A stretch of 64,000 nucleotides of DNA, taken from positions 1-64,000 of the forward strand of contig CAZBSE010000005.1 in the NCBI GenBank assembly GCA_964494385.1. The letters are read 5' to 3'. The notes under the pieces are model-generated. The model worked only from the letters and a program-made list of their open reading frames with translations, made no database searches and was not told the origin of the DNA. Below, piece after piece: positions 1-9,910 of this stretch. The first letter of the stretch is position 1. Every line of letters starts with the position of its first letter. The position numbers and the translations under genes were made by a program. This DNA is from CAZBSE01 sp964494385. GTDB taxonomy: Bacteria; Actinomycetota; Humimicrobiia; Humimicrobiales; Humimicrobiaceae.

Positions 1-2551
1 CCATTAACTTCTTTAAATTAATGATCTCATCTTCCCTGCTCTTTATTTTTCCCTCAAGTTTCATATCAAACAGTTTTTTTAAAACACTCTTAAACTTCTC
101 CGAGGGCCTGTAACCCATATCCTTGAGTGTCTGGCCGCTTACCTCCAGCCGCATTCCTGAAAGTTTTGTTAGATATCTTTTAATATTCTTATAATACATT
201 TTGCCCCAGCTGCAGGCAATAACCTGAAGTTCGGGAGTAATGCCGCCTGCCCTGCGGTAGAGAACAAGATTACTGCTGATTTCGTTTTTAAGGTTTCTCC
301 TGATCCTGTTCCAGCTTCTGCAGGTTTCAAGTATAATATTTATATCTTTTTTCCTGACCTTCAGCCAGGAGCACCATGATTCGATTTTATCAGACCCGAT
401 GCCCTTCAAAAGAAGGGTAAAAAGAAGCCTCCACCTTTTTATCCCCCCACTGCTGCTATAAAAAACCTTTAACTCTCTGTAGCATTTTAAAATTTTTTTC
501 AACTGCCCCATAAATTCCGCATCTGCCTTCACTTTTATCCCGATTTTTTTAAGCGCACCCAGCCCGTACAGCCTCTTTATTGCTTCCTGGGAATTTTCTT
601 CATTGAATATATAAATAAGTTCATCTCTTATTCTGACCCCGTTTAACCTTGAGACTATATTCATATTTATAGTGGTCCGGGCCAGCTTCTCGGTGTAAGG
701 ATCCATTTTAAACCCCAGCCTCTTCTCAAACCGTACCGCCCTGAAGATTCTGGTGGGATCCTCTATAAAGCTCATCTTATGCAGCACTTTTATTACCTTA
801 TTCTTTAAATCTTCCCTGCCTCCGAAGAAATCAAGGATTTCACCGAAATTTTTCTTATTCAGCGATACGGCCATAGTATTTATGGTAAAATCCCTTCTTG
901 AAAGATCCTGTTTGATGCTGCCCCGTTCTACGGTAGGGAGAGCGGCAGGACTTTCGTAATATTCTATTCTTGCCGAAGCTACATCTATGTGCTGTCCGCT
1001 TTTCAATACCAGAACAGCAGTTCCAAATTTCTGATGGCACTCCAGTTTGCATTCAAACCCGGCGGCGAGCTCCCTGGCGAATTTTATCCCGTCCCCTTCC
1101 ACCACAATATCTATATCAAAATTCGGTATCTTAAGCAGTGCGTCCCTTACTATTCCTCCCACCAGATAAGTATTGCATTTTAAAGTCTTTGCCACGGTTG
1201 AGATGTTTCTCAGTATTTTTCTTACTCCGTCAGGGAAAAATTTCCATAAATTTTCATAACTGCGTCCATGCAGGACCCTCAGTATATCTTTTCTGGTAAT
1301 AATGCCCACGATCTTTTTTTTATCGGTTATGGGTATTCTGCCAATACCGTTTTCTATCATTAGATCCTGTATCCTGCCAATACTGGTATTGGGTCCGGCC
1401 CTGACAATACTGCTGGACTTAAAGCCCTTGACCGGGGCATGCGATAAGCCGTGACCTATGGCTTTGTCTATATCCTTTCTGGTTATTATTCCCGCAAGAT
1501 CACCATCCCTGCCAACAATGGGTATGCCTGAATGACCATACTTCTTTAAAATGCCGTCTATTTTTAATATGCTTGTGGTCTCCTTTACGGTCCTTACCGG
1601 ATAGGACATTATGTCCCTGGCCAGCATCGGTTTTTTTATGTTTTTCTTGAGGGAGCCCAGCAGCTTATTTTCTATATCTTTAAAATCCATGTCACCTATT
1701 ACAGCCGAAGCTGCCTGGGGATGGCCCCCGCCTCCTACAGCTTTAAGTATCTCCGATACGTCTACATTCCTGTCGTCACTTCTGGCCGCAGCATAGATTT
1801 TACTCTTCATTTTTACCCAGCATATCACGATGCTCACATCTTCGATCTGAGACAGCTTCCTTGTCAGTATGGAAAGCCCCTCAATAAAATTTGGCATATT
1901 CGCCTGTGAAAGTATAATCTCGGTTTCATTTATATTTATCTTCCTGCAGTTCATTATTAACTTTTCCAGAAGCTTGTGCTGGTCGCCGGAAAGGGAAAGA
2001 TTTAAAAATTTTGATACCATAAACAGGTTGGATCCTCTTTTCATGAGGAAAGAAGCTGCCTCCAGATCGCTGGAAGTGGTTCCGGGATATGTGAATGTGC
2101 CCGTATCCTCATAGATTCCAAGAGTAAAAAGGGTTGCATCAAGAGGAGAAATATAAAGTTTTTTCTTCTTTATAAGGTTGACCAGAATAGTGACAGTGGC
2201 CCCTACTTCCCTGGAATAATCATAGGTGGCTTTTAGGTTTCCGGATGACTTTTTATGATGGTCATATACTATAATTTCAATATTTTTATTTCTCAGCACC
2301 GCTCCGGCAGGACCAAGTCTTGCCGCAAATCTGGTATCAATTATGATGACTCTTTTTACCTTTGAAAGATCGACTTTCCCGGCCTCCATAAGAGGCGGAA
2401 GTTCATCTTCATAGAGAGTAATAAATTTTCTTACGTTTTGATTTATGGCCGTAGGCAATACAATTTGGGCCCGGGGATAGATTTTTTTAGCTGCCACCAT
2501 TCCGGCAAAAGAATCAAAATCAGAGCTTAAATGGGTTAAGATTATTTCCAT
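1..2551 (-). CDS. DHH-CBS-tRNA nucleotidyltransferase fusion (3' end outside window)
   Basis: At least 850 codons are open from an ATG at 2551 to the left edge, so the C-terminus is missing. Order of domains: an N-terminal DHH phosphoesterase-like domain (metal motif YDHHKKS near residue 100), two CBS domains (about 310-430) and a class II poly(A) polymerase/tRNA nucleotidyltransferase head (LVGGIVRDALL near 462, then NFDIDIV with the two metal Asp), followed by the helical neck and body. Such long fusions are known as bacterial CCA- or A-adding tRNA nucleotidyltransferases, so it should repair tRNA 3' ends; the CBS pair may sense adenosine nucleotides. It lies 28 bases downstream of the nitroreductase in the same direction. 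I could not see a clear ribosome binding site. Whether it adds CC, A or CCA cannot be told from the sequence. Confidence 0.9.
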   Translation of the reverse strand, partial: MEIILTHLSSDFDSFAGMVAAKKIYPRAQIVLPTAINQNVRKFITLYEDELPPLMEAGKVDLSKVKRVIIIDTRFAARLGPAGAVLRNKNIEIIVYDHHKKSSGNLKATYDYSREVGATVTILVNLIKKKKLYISPLDATLFTLGIYEDTGTFTYPGTTSSDLEAASFLMKRGSNLFMVSKFLNLSLSGDQHKLLEKLIMNCRKININETEIILSQANMPNFIEGLSILTRKLSQIEDVSIVICWVKMKSKIYAAARSDDRNVDVSEILKAVGGGGHPQAASAVIGDMDFKDIENKLLGSLKKNIKKPMLARDIMSYPVRTVKETTSILKIDGILKKYGHSGIPIVGRDGDLAGIITRKDIDKAIGHGLSHAPVKGFKSSSIVRAGPNTSIGRIQDLMIENGIGRIPITDKKKIVGIITRKDILRVLHGRSYENLWKFFPDGVRKILRNISTVAKTLKCNTYLVGGIVRDALLKIPNFDIDIVVEGDGIKFARELAAGFECKLECHQKFGTAVLVLKSGQHIDVASARIEYYESPAALPTVERGSIKQDLSRRDFTINTMAVSLNKKNFGEILDFFGGREDLKNKVIKVLHKMSFIEDPTRIFRAVRFEKRLGFKMDPYTEKLARTTINMNIVSRLNGVRIRDELIYIFNEENSQEAIKRLYGLGALKKIGIKVKADAEFMGQLKKILKCYRELKVFYSSSGGIKRWRLLFTLLLKGIGSDKIESWCSWLKVRKKDINIILETCRSWNRIRRNLKNEISSNLVLYRRAGGITPELQVIACSWGKMYYKNIKRYLTKLSGMRLEVSGQTLKDMGYRPSEKFKSVLKKLFDMKLEGKIKSREDEIINLKKLM

Positions 2552-2579
2552 AAGTCCGTTGACATGTAACTTGTTTATA

Positions 2580-3113
2580 TCAGTCTATATACTTATCATA
2601 GCAGACTATTTCGGAAAGAGGCTTTCTTCCCCTGATTCCGCCTTCTCCGGTAGGGTATCCCACCGGTGTTATGGCCACTACCCTTATATTCTCGGGTATC
2701 TCAAGCAGATCCTTTACAAGTTTTTCCTTGAATGCTCCGATCCAGCAGGTACCCAGCCCTTTTTCTGTAGCAGCCAGAATCAAATGTTCCAGAGCCAGTG
2801 CTATATCTATGGGATAGCTGTTCATGTAACCGCCCATTACTCCGTAAGCTTCATCTGCTTTTGCGCAGGCTACGATAAGTATAGGTGCCTCTGATAAGAA
2901 AGTCTGATTATTGCATGCTATGGACAGGTCACTTCTTTTCTTTTTATCTCTTACCACAACCAGTTTCCACGGCTGAAGGTTTTTTGCCGAAGGAGCTTTC
3001 CTGAATGCCTGCAGGATATAATTTAATTTTTCTTCTTCCACTTCCTGGGGTTTATAGGACCTGATGCTTTTTCTTGTCTCTATCAGATCCATAAGCTTTT
3101 TGAATTGCTTCAC
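2580..3113 (-). CDS. Nitroreductase family FMN oxidoreductase
   Basis: A 177-residue protein with the short nitroreductase fold: the FMN-phosphate region TRKSIRSYKPQEV near residue 13, the APSAKNLQPW segment near 40, and GLGTCWIGAF near 118, which is typical of the ferredoxin- or NAD(P)H-linked members. The start is a GTG at 3113, preceded by a run of five G. It reduces nitro groups, quinones or a flavin-linked substrate in the cytoplasm; the physiological substrate is not predictable. It precedes the tRNA nucleotidyltransferase on the same strand, probably without functional connection. Confidence 0.85.
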   Translation of the reverse strand: MKQFKKLMDLIETRKSIRSYKPQEVEEEKLNYILQAFRKAPSAKNLQPWKLVVVRDKKKRSDLSIACNNQTFLSEAPILIVACAKADEAYGVMGGYMNSYPIDIALALEHLILAATEKGLGTCWIGAFKEKLVKDLLEIPENIRVVAITPVGYPTGEGGIRGRKPLSEIVCYDKYID

Positions 3114-3251
3114 TATCCATTACCCCCTTTTTTATTATTCAATTCCTAAAACTTAAAAATTCTATACCCAATCAGCTAAATACTAATCTTTAATATTCAG
3201 GCAGACAACACTTTATATTAGCACTATGGTTTTGGTAAGTAAAATTGTTTT

Positions 3252-4235
3252 TTACCATAAATCATGAACATATATTTTTATATACTTCTGATACACTTCC
3301 CTGATTTTTTCCATCTGCTCACCTGTCAGCGGCGGGAGGCCGGAAGCTGCCGCATTGTCTTCAACCTGTGATACCCTGCTGGCACCCGGTATAATGCTGC
3401 TTACACAGTCATTCATAAGTATCCAGCGCAGCGCATACTGTGCAAGTTTGCCTTCAGGAAATACCTTCTTCAGCTCCTTTACCGCTTCCAGACCCACTTC
3501 ATACTGAACACCCGAAAATGTTTCTCCCCTGTCAAAAACCTGGCCCTCGCGGTTAAAGAACCTGTGATCCCCTTTTGAGAATACGGTATCTTTTTTAAAC
3601 TTCCCTGTAAGCAGACCGCTTGCCAGCGGAACCCTGACAATAATTCCAATGTTTTTATCCCTTGCCATGGTAAAAACTTTTTGGGCGGGTTTGTGCCTGA
3701 ACATATTATAAATAATCTGGATGGTAGAAAGGTTTGGATATTCCATGGATTTTAGTGCTTCTTCTACTTTCTCCACGCTGACCCCGTAATTTAAAATTTT
3801 ACCTTCTTTTACCAGATCATCCAGTATTTCAAAAACCTCCGCTCTGGAGTAAACCTCGGTAGTGGGACAGTGAAGCTGCAGGAGATCTATTGTTTCCAGG
3901 TCCATGTTTTTGAGGCTGTCATTTACAAATCCGGTTATGTTTTCTCTGTTATATCCTTCCGTGGTATGCGGAGCCAATCTTCTTCCTGCCTTGGTGGCCA
4001 CATAAATTCTCTCCTGCTTCTTCTTTAAGAATTTTCCTATGGCTTTCTCACTCTGGCCCTTATTATAAACATCCGCAGTATCAATAAAATTTATCCCTCT
4101 TTCTACTGCCTTGCTTAAAATTTCTTCGGCGGTACCGGAATTAAAATCTTCACCCCACCGGCCCCCTAGCTGCCAGGTCCCCAGCGAGATCTCGGAAACT
4201 TTAAAACCTGTTTTTCCTAAATTCCTGTATTTCAT
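3252..4235 (-). CDS. Aldo/keto reductase
   Basis: A 327-residue single-domain TIM barrel of the aldo/keto reductase superfamily. The start MKYRNLGKTGFKVSEISLGTW is the usual N-terminus. The catalytic Asp and Tyr lie in FIDTADVYNKG near residue 50, Lys in ATKAGRR near 81, and His in DLLQLHCP near 119. The C-terminal NADPH-binding part (IIPGASRVSQVEDN) is present. Members reduce aldehydes and ketones in the cytoplasm; substrate unknown. It stands alone between a 139-base gap and a divergent exported protein gene. Confidence 0.88.
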   Translation of the reverse strand: MKYRNLGKTGFKVSEISLGTWQLGGRWGEDFNSGTAEEILSKAVERGINFIDTADVYNKGQSEKAIGKFLKKKQERIYVATKAGRRLAPHTTEGYNRENITGFVNDSLKNMDLETIDLLQLHCPTTEVYSRAEVFEILDDLVKEGKILNYGVSVEKVEEALKSMEYPNLSTIQIIYNMFRHKPAQKVFTMARDKNIGIIVRVPLASGLLTGKFKKDTVFSKGDHRFFNREGQVFDRGETFSGVQYEVGLEAVKELKKVFPEGKLAQYALRWILMNDCVSSIIPGASRVSQVEDNAAASGLPPLTGEQMEKIREVYQKYIKIYVHDLW

Positions 4236-4426
4236 GATCGCTCTTTCTATATTTTTTTTATTTTGTAATTTGGTTTTATCGAGAAGATAGAAACACGTGT
4301 CTATTTTAACAAGAAATTAACCTAATGCAAATTTGAAAACTTACAAAATCCTTAATCTAGCCAGCTTGTATAATTTTGTGGATTTTAGGATATTTTTGTT
4401 ATAAAATAAAACACAATTATTAAATA

Positions 4427-4432
4427 TATTAT
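4427..4432 (+). promoter_or_regulatory. -10 element of a likely leaderless transcript
   Basis: TATTAT lies seven bases before the ATG at 4440 and no Shine-Dalgarno sequence is present. This spacing would put the transcription start at or within a base or two of the start codon. It is inferred by comparison with similar arrangements elsewhere in the window. Confidence 0.4.
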
Positions 4433-4439
4433 TTATCGT

Positions 4440-6059
4440 ATGGGTATAAAGAAAAAACTTTATACATCTTTGATAATATTAATATTTTCCATCGTACTGC
4501 TGTTCCCTGCCAATTTAATTTTTGCCTCTGACGCTTCCGCAAACGATGCATTATTGATAGCTCAGGAATCGGAAGAAATCGAATATTTTGATACCGAACG
4601 ATTGATTCCCTATAACGAGTGCCCTTATACCTTCATAATTGATGTTAAAGATAACTTCACCAGAGTTGAAATCCAGCATTACGGTGAAGACGGTAACAGG
4701 AATAAATTCGGTGGATGGAAGGCCTGGCTTTCAGTAAATGGATCTCCAATATATAAATGGCAAAGCTTTACGGGGGGTGAATCCAGATGGTATGATTATA
4801 CGGATAACTCATACTATGATGATAATCCGCCCAATAATTATACTGACATTACCGACTACATAAACGCGGGCGAAAATACCATCGAGTTCTACCACTACAC
4901 CGAAGGTGCCGGTTCCGGTATAATTGTAACAGTCTATTATGGTGATACAGGGAACGGCTACAGTACCGGCGATGAAGGTACTTATCAGGAAGAAATACCA
5001 GCAGAAGAGACGTCTGAGGATTACACAACGGAAGAAGATTACTCCACACTGCTTCAGGAAGAAAAAGAATCATCTGCCCGGCAGGAAGAAACAGCCGCTG
5101 TCGGAGCTGAAGATGAGGAAAAATTAATTTTTAACTTTAAATCGATGTTTATAAATCCTGATAATCCCGGATATGTCCTGGGGAGAGAAATACCCGGCCT
5201 TACAGAGGAAAATTTAAAGAAATACCAGGGAACCATACTTTATAAAAAACTGCTGGGTCCAGCTGATTATATTACCGGCTCCACCAGCTGGGAAGATGTG
5301 GCCAGGCTGGCAGTAATCGAATCAAAGGTCCACTATAATTACGCCCAGAATCTGGGATATTTCAAATCTTTATATAATATTCTTTCCGTCTTTTATATAG
5401 TGCAGTCCTTTAGAGAATCACTTCAGGATATCCCCAAACAATTTAATACCTTAAAATCGGTTAACTCAGCAAAAGATCTGGTGAAAAATAAGGATACTAT
5501 CATCGGCTTGTCATCTAACTTAACAGGAATCTATGATGAACTCATAGGAACAGACAGGGAAGGAGCAGCTAATCTCGGTTTCCCGGAATTGGATTCAAAA
5601 GTAATGTTTGTAGTCGGTGCAGTTACATCAGGAGGATGGAGTGTACTGGGAGATATTTCCAAGGGACTTTTTATTGAAAATGCACAGTATTCCATAAATT
5701 ATGAAGTAAAAAAAGCAGTATTAAATTCATCTCTGGCCTATCATGCACAAAAAGCGCATGAACTTGCAATCAAAGAAAAAATCAGTTCAGCGGAAATAAA
5801 CGAATTCTTTTTCCATACAAGAAGAGTGGTTACTTTGAAACAGCTGGATATGCTGCTGAACATTGAAGATTCGATTTCGCTGTGGCAGGAAAACAAAGAC
5901 CTCATGACCAATATCCTTAATTTCTTTAAGATAATTGATGCAGAAGCCGCTCTTGAAGCAGATCTGCAGCTTTATGATGAAATACTGTACAACTATGGAC
6001 AAGCAGAGAATTTCCTGCGGTCAGTAATGTCTGATCTGGGACTGCAATGGCAATATTAA
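4440..6059 (+). CDS. Secreted protein with beta-sandwich-like, Glu-rich and helical regions
   Basis: I do not recognise this 539-residue protein. Residues 1-30 form a Sec signal peptide (basic start, hydrophobic core, cleavage near FAS-DASA). Residues about 45-185 are rich in Tyr, Trp, Gly and Asn with alternating hydrophobics, resembling a beta-sandwich binding domain. A Glu/Thr-rich linker runs from about 187 to 232. The remainder (235-539) is mostly helical and contains no catalytic motif I know. A small lipoprotein gene follows 58 bases later. The pair may form an envelope complex, but this is inference from adjacency only. Confidence 0.75.
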   Translation: MGIKKKLYTSLIILIFSIVLLFPANLIFASDASANDALLIAQESEEIEYFDTERLIPYNECPYTFIIDVKDNFTRVEIQHYGEDGNRNKFGGWKAWLSVNGSPIYKWQSFTGGESRWYDYTDNSYYDDNPPNNYTDITDYINAGENTIEFYHYTEGAGSGIIVTVYYGDTGNGYSTGDEGTYQEEIPAEETSEDYTTEEDYSTLLQEEKESSARQEETAAVGAEDEEKLIFNFKSMFINPDNPGYVLGREIPGLTEENLKKYQGTILYKKLLGPADYITGSTSWEDVARLAVIESKVHYNYAQNLGYFKSLYNILSVFYIVQSFRESLQDIPKQFNTLKSVNSAKDLVKNKDTIIGLSSNLTGIYDELIGTDREGAANLGFPELDSKVMFVVGAVTSGGWSVLGDISKGLFIENAQYSINYEVKKAVLNSSLAYHAQKAHELAIKEKISSAEINEFFFHTRRVVTLKQLDMLLNIEDSISLWQENKDLMTNILNFFKIIDAEAALEADLQLYDEILYNYGQAENFLRSVMSDLGLQWQY

Positions 6060-6117
6060 TTTTAAAAAATCTATAAAAGACATAATGAATAATACCTTCA
6101 GACCAAAAGAAAAAAAG

Positions 6118-6636
6118 ATGAAAAAAATTCTGGTTCCAGTATTGTGTATCGTACTGATCTCTTTGCTGTCCGGTCTACTGTTCTGCGGCTGCAGCTCTGA
6201 GGAAAAAGAAATAACCGGCGAAAAGCTGGGTGAAGCTATAAAAGAGATAGACGAAGAAGTAAAAATAAGCCGGGAAAGAGTAGATGAGCTCGAAAAACTG
6301 GAAAAAGAAGACTTTGAGATAATTTCTCCATATGATATTCTGGAACTAGCTTCACTTGACTACCAGTATACTTCTCAGGAGCAAACATCAGAGAATTCTT
6401 TTACAATTGCTGCTGACTTTATAGACGGAAGAAGAATAATGATTATCAGATTCTTAAACCCGGGTAAAATAGAGTCTTTTTACCTGCAGTTCCAATCCAA
6501 TCTATACAGTCAGGGATATACTTTCGACCAGAGGCTCAGATATTCGGACCTGTGTAATTCTTTTATAAGTCAGGATGAATCCACAAAGGCGTATCTGTTA
6601 AAAAAACAAAATTATTTTATTGCCCTTATTAAATAG
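6118..6636 (+). CDS. Small putative lipoprotein
   Basis: The protein is 172 residues if started at the ATG of MKKILVPVLCIVL; an ATG 33 bases upstream adds a charged stretch before the signal and is less likely. A hydrophobic segment ends in LLFCGCSS, which would place a lipidated Cys near residue 24, although Phe at -3 is not a classic lipobox residue. After a Glu/Lys-rich coiled segment comes a roughly 100-residue globular domain with no motif I recognise. It follows the 539-residue secreted protein in the same direction and probably shares its transcript. Confidence 0.7.
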   Translation: MKKILVPVLCIVLISLLSGLLFCGCSSEEKEITGEKLGEAIKEIDEEVKISRERVDELEKLEKEDFEIISPYDILELASLDYQYTSQEQTSENSFTIAADFIDGRRIMIIRFLNPGKIESFYLQFQSNLYSQGYTFDQRLRYSDLCNSFISQDESTKAYLLKKQNYFIALIK

Positions 6637-6649
6637 ATCCGGCTTGCTT

Positions 6650-7516
6650 TTATCTGCTGTAAGCAGTTTTTTCGTATAATCCCATGACCTTTAAGGTAAT
6701 ACTGCCGGGGGCTTTTCCCCTTATCTCAAACCGGTCAACTTTTTTTACCGGTACTACCCCTGCAACGGAACTGGTTTTAAACACCTCGTCCGCGCCTATA
6801 ATATCCCTGTAATGGATTTTCTTCTGCCTTACCTTTATCCCGTTTTCTCTGCATAAGCCTATGACAACTTCCCTGGTTACTCCCGGCAGGATATTCTGGG
6901 TGAGCGGCGGAGTATAAACCGTATTTCTTTTAACCAGAAAAATATTGCTTGAGGCGCCTTCCAGAACCAGGCGGTCCCTTGTTAAAAAAATTGCCTCCTG
7001 CACGCCCCTTCTGTAGGCTTCATCCTTTGCAAAGATATTTTCAAAATAATTCAGAAGCTTATGGGAATAAATAAAATGACCCATAGAAGGCCTTTTTACC
7101 GAAGAAGAGATTATATCTATTCCCGGGGTATAATCATCCCCGGAATAGGGCACAAGCTTTTCGGCAATTATTATAAGGGTGGGCCTGCAGCTGCTGCTGA
7201 AATGAAGTTCCCCGCTGTAAATACCCCTGGTTACAATTATTTTTACATACGCATCGCTTGAATTTAAATTGTTTTTGGCAATGGTCCTAATCACTGCATT
7301 TCTTACATATTCGTTGTCAAATGGAATATCATACCTTAAAATTTTAAGTGAATGAAACAGTCTTTTTATATGGGCATCAATCATAAATAAATTGCCCCCG
7401 CAGTTTTTCAGGGTCTCATAAAGGCCGTCGCTGTAAAGAAATCCCCTATCCTTAACAGATATCCTGGCTCTTCCTTCGGGAATTAGTTTTCCGTCAATAA
7501 ATATATACTTAAACAT
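6650..7516 (-). CDS. pabC: Aminodeoxychorismate lyase-like class IV aminotransferase
   Basis: A 288-residue fold-type IV PLP enzyme. The Lys expected to bind PLP is in IYSHKLLNYFEN near residue 155, and the C-terminal EGASSNIF and KTSSVAGVVPV segments are conserved in PabC, branched-chain and D-amino acid aminotransferases. Sequence alone does not separate these, but the gene sits 23 bases downstream of pabB and pabA in the same direction. The most economical reading is 4-amino-4-deoxychorismate lyase, making p-aminobenzoate for folate. Confidence 0.8.
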   Translation of the reverse strand: MFKYIFIDGKLIPEGRARISVKDRGFLYSDGLYETLKNCGGNLFMIDAHIKRLFHSLKILRYDIPFDNEYVRNAVIRTIAKNNLNSSDAYVKIIVTRGIYSGELHFSSSCRPTLIIIAEKLVPYSGDDYTPGIDIISSSVKRPSMGHFIYSHKLLNYFENIFAKDEAYRRGVQEAIFLTRDRLVLEGASSNIFLVKRNTVYTPPLTQNILPGVTREVVIGLCRENGIKVRQKKIHYRDIIGADEVFKTSSVAGVVPVKKVDRFEIRGKAPGSITLKVMGLYEKTAYSR

Positions 7517-7539
7517 ACCGGTTTCTTCCTATAACTGAT

Positions 7540-9138
7540 TTACAGTAGTTTTTTCAGGTTTTTAAACTTAAAAAATTTCAGGGTCTCCTCCAGGGCAATT
7601 CCCTTATCCAGCGTTTCATTATACTCACCGGCAGGGACCGAATCCTCTACGATCCCTCCGCCTACATTATAATAAAACTTATTCTTTTTTATAACAAATG
7701 TCCTTATTACAATATTTAGATCCATGGTACAGTCAATTCCGATGTAGCCGATGGCGCCGGTATAAACATTCCTTGCAGTCGGCTCCAGCTCATCAATAAT
7801 TTCCATTGCCCTTATCTTCGGGGCACCGGTTATGGAACCGCCGGGAAATGCACCCTTTATAATATCCGAGATGTCAATTCCCTTTTTTACTTTTCCCGTT
7901 ACGGTGGAAACAGAATGAAAAACTCTTGCATATTTTTCCACTACAGCATGTTCCGCAACTTTAACCGTGCCGTAGTAACAAAATTTTCCCAGATCATTGC
8001 GTTCAAGATCCACAATCATATTAAGTTCCGCTCTGTCCTTTAAACTGCGTTTGAGTTCTATTACGTTTTTATCGTCATCTGCGGCGTCCTTTCCTCTGGG
8101 CCGGGTTCCTTTTATGGGTCTGGTCTGTATGATATCGCCCTTCATAAATAAAAATCTCTCCGGAGATGAGCTTCCGATACAAAATTCCGGAAATTTTAAA
8201 AACGCAGAAAAGGGTGCCGCGTTCTTTTCTCTTAATATATAATAAAGATCCATTGGTTCCACAGGCAGATCAGCTTCAAATCTCTGGCTAAAATTTGCCT
8301 GATAGATATCGCCGTTATGAATATACTCCTTGGTTCTTTTAACTTTTTTTAAATAGCTGCGCCGGGTAATATTCGAGCGGAACCTTATGGTTGAAATTTT
8401 CTTCCTTGAGTATTTTTCCACTATACTTTTTTTAATATCTCCCGCGCCCTTAATATCATTTAAAATATTTTCCGCCTCCGATTCTGTTTTTTGCATCAGA
8501 TCCTTATCCTCTGTACCGGACTTTAGATAATCATCTTCCGAAAATACAGTCTCGAAAGCGCTTTTGTTCTCTTTTCCTTTTGAACCGGTAAGAAAATTCA
8601 TTACAAGGTACCATTTGTTCCGCTTATGGCTAAACGCAAGAAGCCTGTTAAAATATGCTAAGTAAAATATGGGGATATCAACATCATAGGCCGCAGTTGA
8701 CGGAAGCTTTTCAATGTAATTTTTCAAATCATATGACAGGTAGCCCGTAAAACCCCCTTTAAAATCAGGAAGTTCTTTCTCCATATCTCCGGTTACTTTT
8801 TTAATGCCTCCTCCGGTTATATAAACTGTTCTGATATTTTTTACTTCACTGCCGGGAAAGCTTCTGGTATAGCTCTTCATAGTCTGTTTGATAAAAGATA
8901 GAGGATGCTGGTAAGAATAATAACTTATACCCCCGCAGCCGCATCTGAACTCATTTTCATAACCCCGGCTGCTTATTATAAATTTTGGATCCCAGGCGAT
9001 ATAAGAAAATTTTGAATATTTATTGGAAACAAGGCTGCTGTCCAAAAAACAAATATGGTCCTTATCCCTTAGGTTGTAGGCCACATCCTGAGGCGGCATC
9101 TGTAGCTTTATATCTGAAATTGTGGAAAGGATGTTCAT
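7540..9138 (-). CDS. pabB: Aminodeoxychorismate synthase component I
   Basis: A 532-residue chorismate-utilising enzyme with a divergent N-terminal domain and a C-terminal catalytic domain. The motif PIKGTRPRG (near residue 337) carries the Lys that marks PabB; anthranilate synthases have Ala there (PIAGT). The FPGGSITGAPK and YTGAIGY segments near the C-terminus are also present. It should form 4-amino-4-deoxychorismate from chorismate and ammonia delivered by PabA. Its ATG overlaps the pabA stop by four bases, which implies translational coupling. No tryptophan genes are nearby, consistent with a folate role. Confidence 0.9.
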   Translation of the reverse strand: MNILSTISDIKLQMPPQDVAYNLRDKDHICFLDSSLVSNKYSKFSYIAWDPKFIISSRGYENEFRCGCGGISYYSYQHPLSFIKQTMKSYTRSFPGSEVKNIRTVYITGGGIKKVTGDMEKELPDFKGGFTGYLSYDLKNYIEKLPSTAAYDVDIPIFYLAYFNRLLAFSHKRNKWYLVMNFLTGSKGKENKSAFETVFSEDDYLKSGTEDKDLMQKTESEAENILNDIKGAGDIKKSIVEKYSRKKISTIRFRSNITRRSYLKKVKRTKEYIHNGDIYQANFSQRFEADLPVEPMDLYYILREKNAAPFSAFLKFPEFCIGSSSPERFLFMKGDIIQTRPIKGTRPRGKDAADDDKNVIELKRSLKDRAELNMIVDLERNDLGKFCYYGTVKVAEHAVVEKYARVFHSVSTVTGKVKKGIDISDIIKGAFPGGSITGAPKIRAMEIIDELEPTARNVYTGAIGYIGIDCTMDLNIVIRTFVIKKNKFYYNVGGGIVEDSVPAGEYNETLDKGIALEETLKFFKFKNLKKLL

Positions 9139-9728
9139 AGATTAATGAAATTTTTAAGTATTTCAAGCCCCACCGGGGTCAGGAAAGATTCAGGATGGAA
9201 TTGTATCCCTTCCAGTTTATAAGATTTATGCCTCACTCCCATTACAATACCGTCTTCGGTATGGGCTGTAATCTCAAATGACGCCGGAATTGTATCCTTT
9301 TTTAAAATAAGGGAGTGGTATCTGGCGGCTTCGAAGGGACTTTTAATTCCCTTAAAGATACTTTTGCCGTCATGGTAAATCATGGACGTCTTTCCATGTA
9401 CCACTACTCCTGAATTTATTACTTCCGCACCGAAAACCTCGCCGATGCACTGATGCCCCAGGCAAACCCCCAGTATGGGTATTTGCCTGTAAAAATGCTT
9501 TATCAAGTCTTTTGAAATACCTGCACTGTCGGGCTTCCCCGGACCGGGTGATATCACTATCCTGGAAGGAGCCATCCTTTCAATCTCACCTAGTCCCACT
9601 TTATCATTTCTCCTTACTTTTATGTTTTCACCCATTGCACCCAGATACTGCACCAGGTTAAAAGTAAAAGAATCGTAATTGTCTATCATCAGTATATCAA
9701 TTTTTCCGATACGGGTAACTGTATTCAT
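9135..9728 (-). CDS. pabA: Aminodeoxychorismate synthase glutamine amidotransferase subunit
   Basis: A 197-residue class I glutamine amidotransferase. The nucleophile Cys is in GVCLGHQCIGE, and the His and Glu of the triad are in IQFHPESFLTP. The usual N-terminal motif MIDNYDSFTFNL begins at residue 14, so a shorter start at that ATG is possible. It supplies ammonia to PabB, with which it overlaps by four bases. PabA is often shared with anthranilate synthase, but no trpE is seen here. Confidence 0.88.
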   Translation of the reverse strand: MNTVTRIGKIDILMIDNYDSFTFNLVQYLGAMGENIKVRRNDKVGLGEIERMAPSRIVISPGPGKPDSAGISKDLIKHFYRQIPILGVCLGHQCIGEVFGAEVINSGVVVHGKTSMIYHDGKSIFKGIKSPFEAARYHSLILKKDTIPASFEITAHTEDGIVMGVRHKSYKLEGIQFHPESFLTPVGLEILKNFINL

Positions 9729-9896
9729 TTTCGCTCCCTGCTTAATTTTATCAATATTATAATCTCAAAGATTATTCCAATACGGACCGCTTTGTTTGCT
9801 CCGTAAAAGAAATTATATTAAAACCTGGATAAAATCTCAAAAGAATATTTCTCTTCCTTATCAACATTTTAAATTGATAAAAATTTATATTAAGGG

Positions 9897-9902
9897 TAAA
9901 AT
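9897..9902 (+). promoter_or_regulatory. -10 element of a likely leaderless transcript
   Basis: TAAAAT lies eight bases before the ATG at 9911. A weak AAGGG is too far upstream (about 15 bases) to act as a normal ribosome binding site. The start codon would be close to the transcription start. Confidence 0.35.
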
Positions 9903-9910
9903 TTTTTCTT

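Noticed and set aside
9760..9805. Hairpin ACGGA...TCCGT upstream of pabA as a terminator
   Set aside because: The stem is only five bp and there is no T-run; it lies between divergent genes where no terminator is needed.
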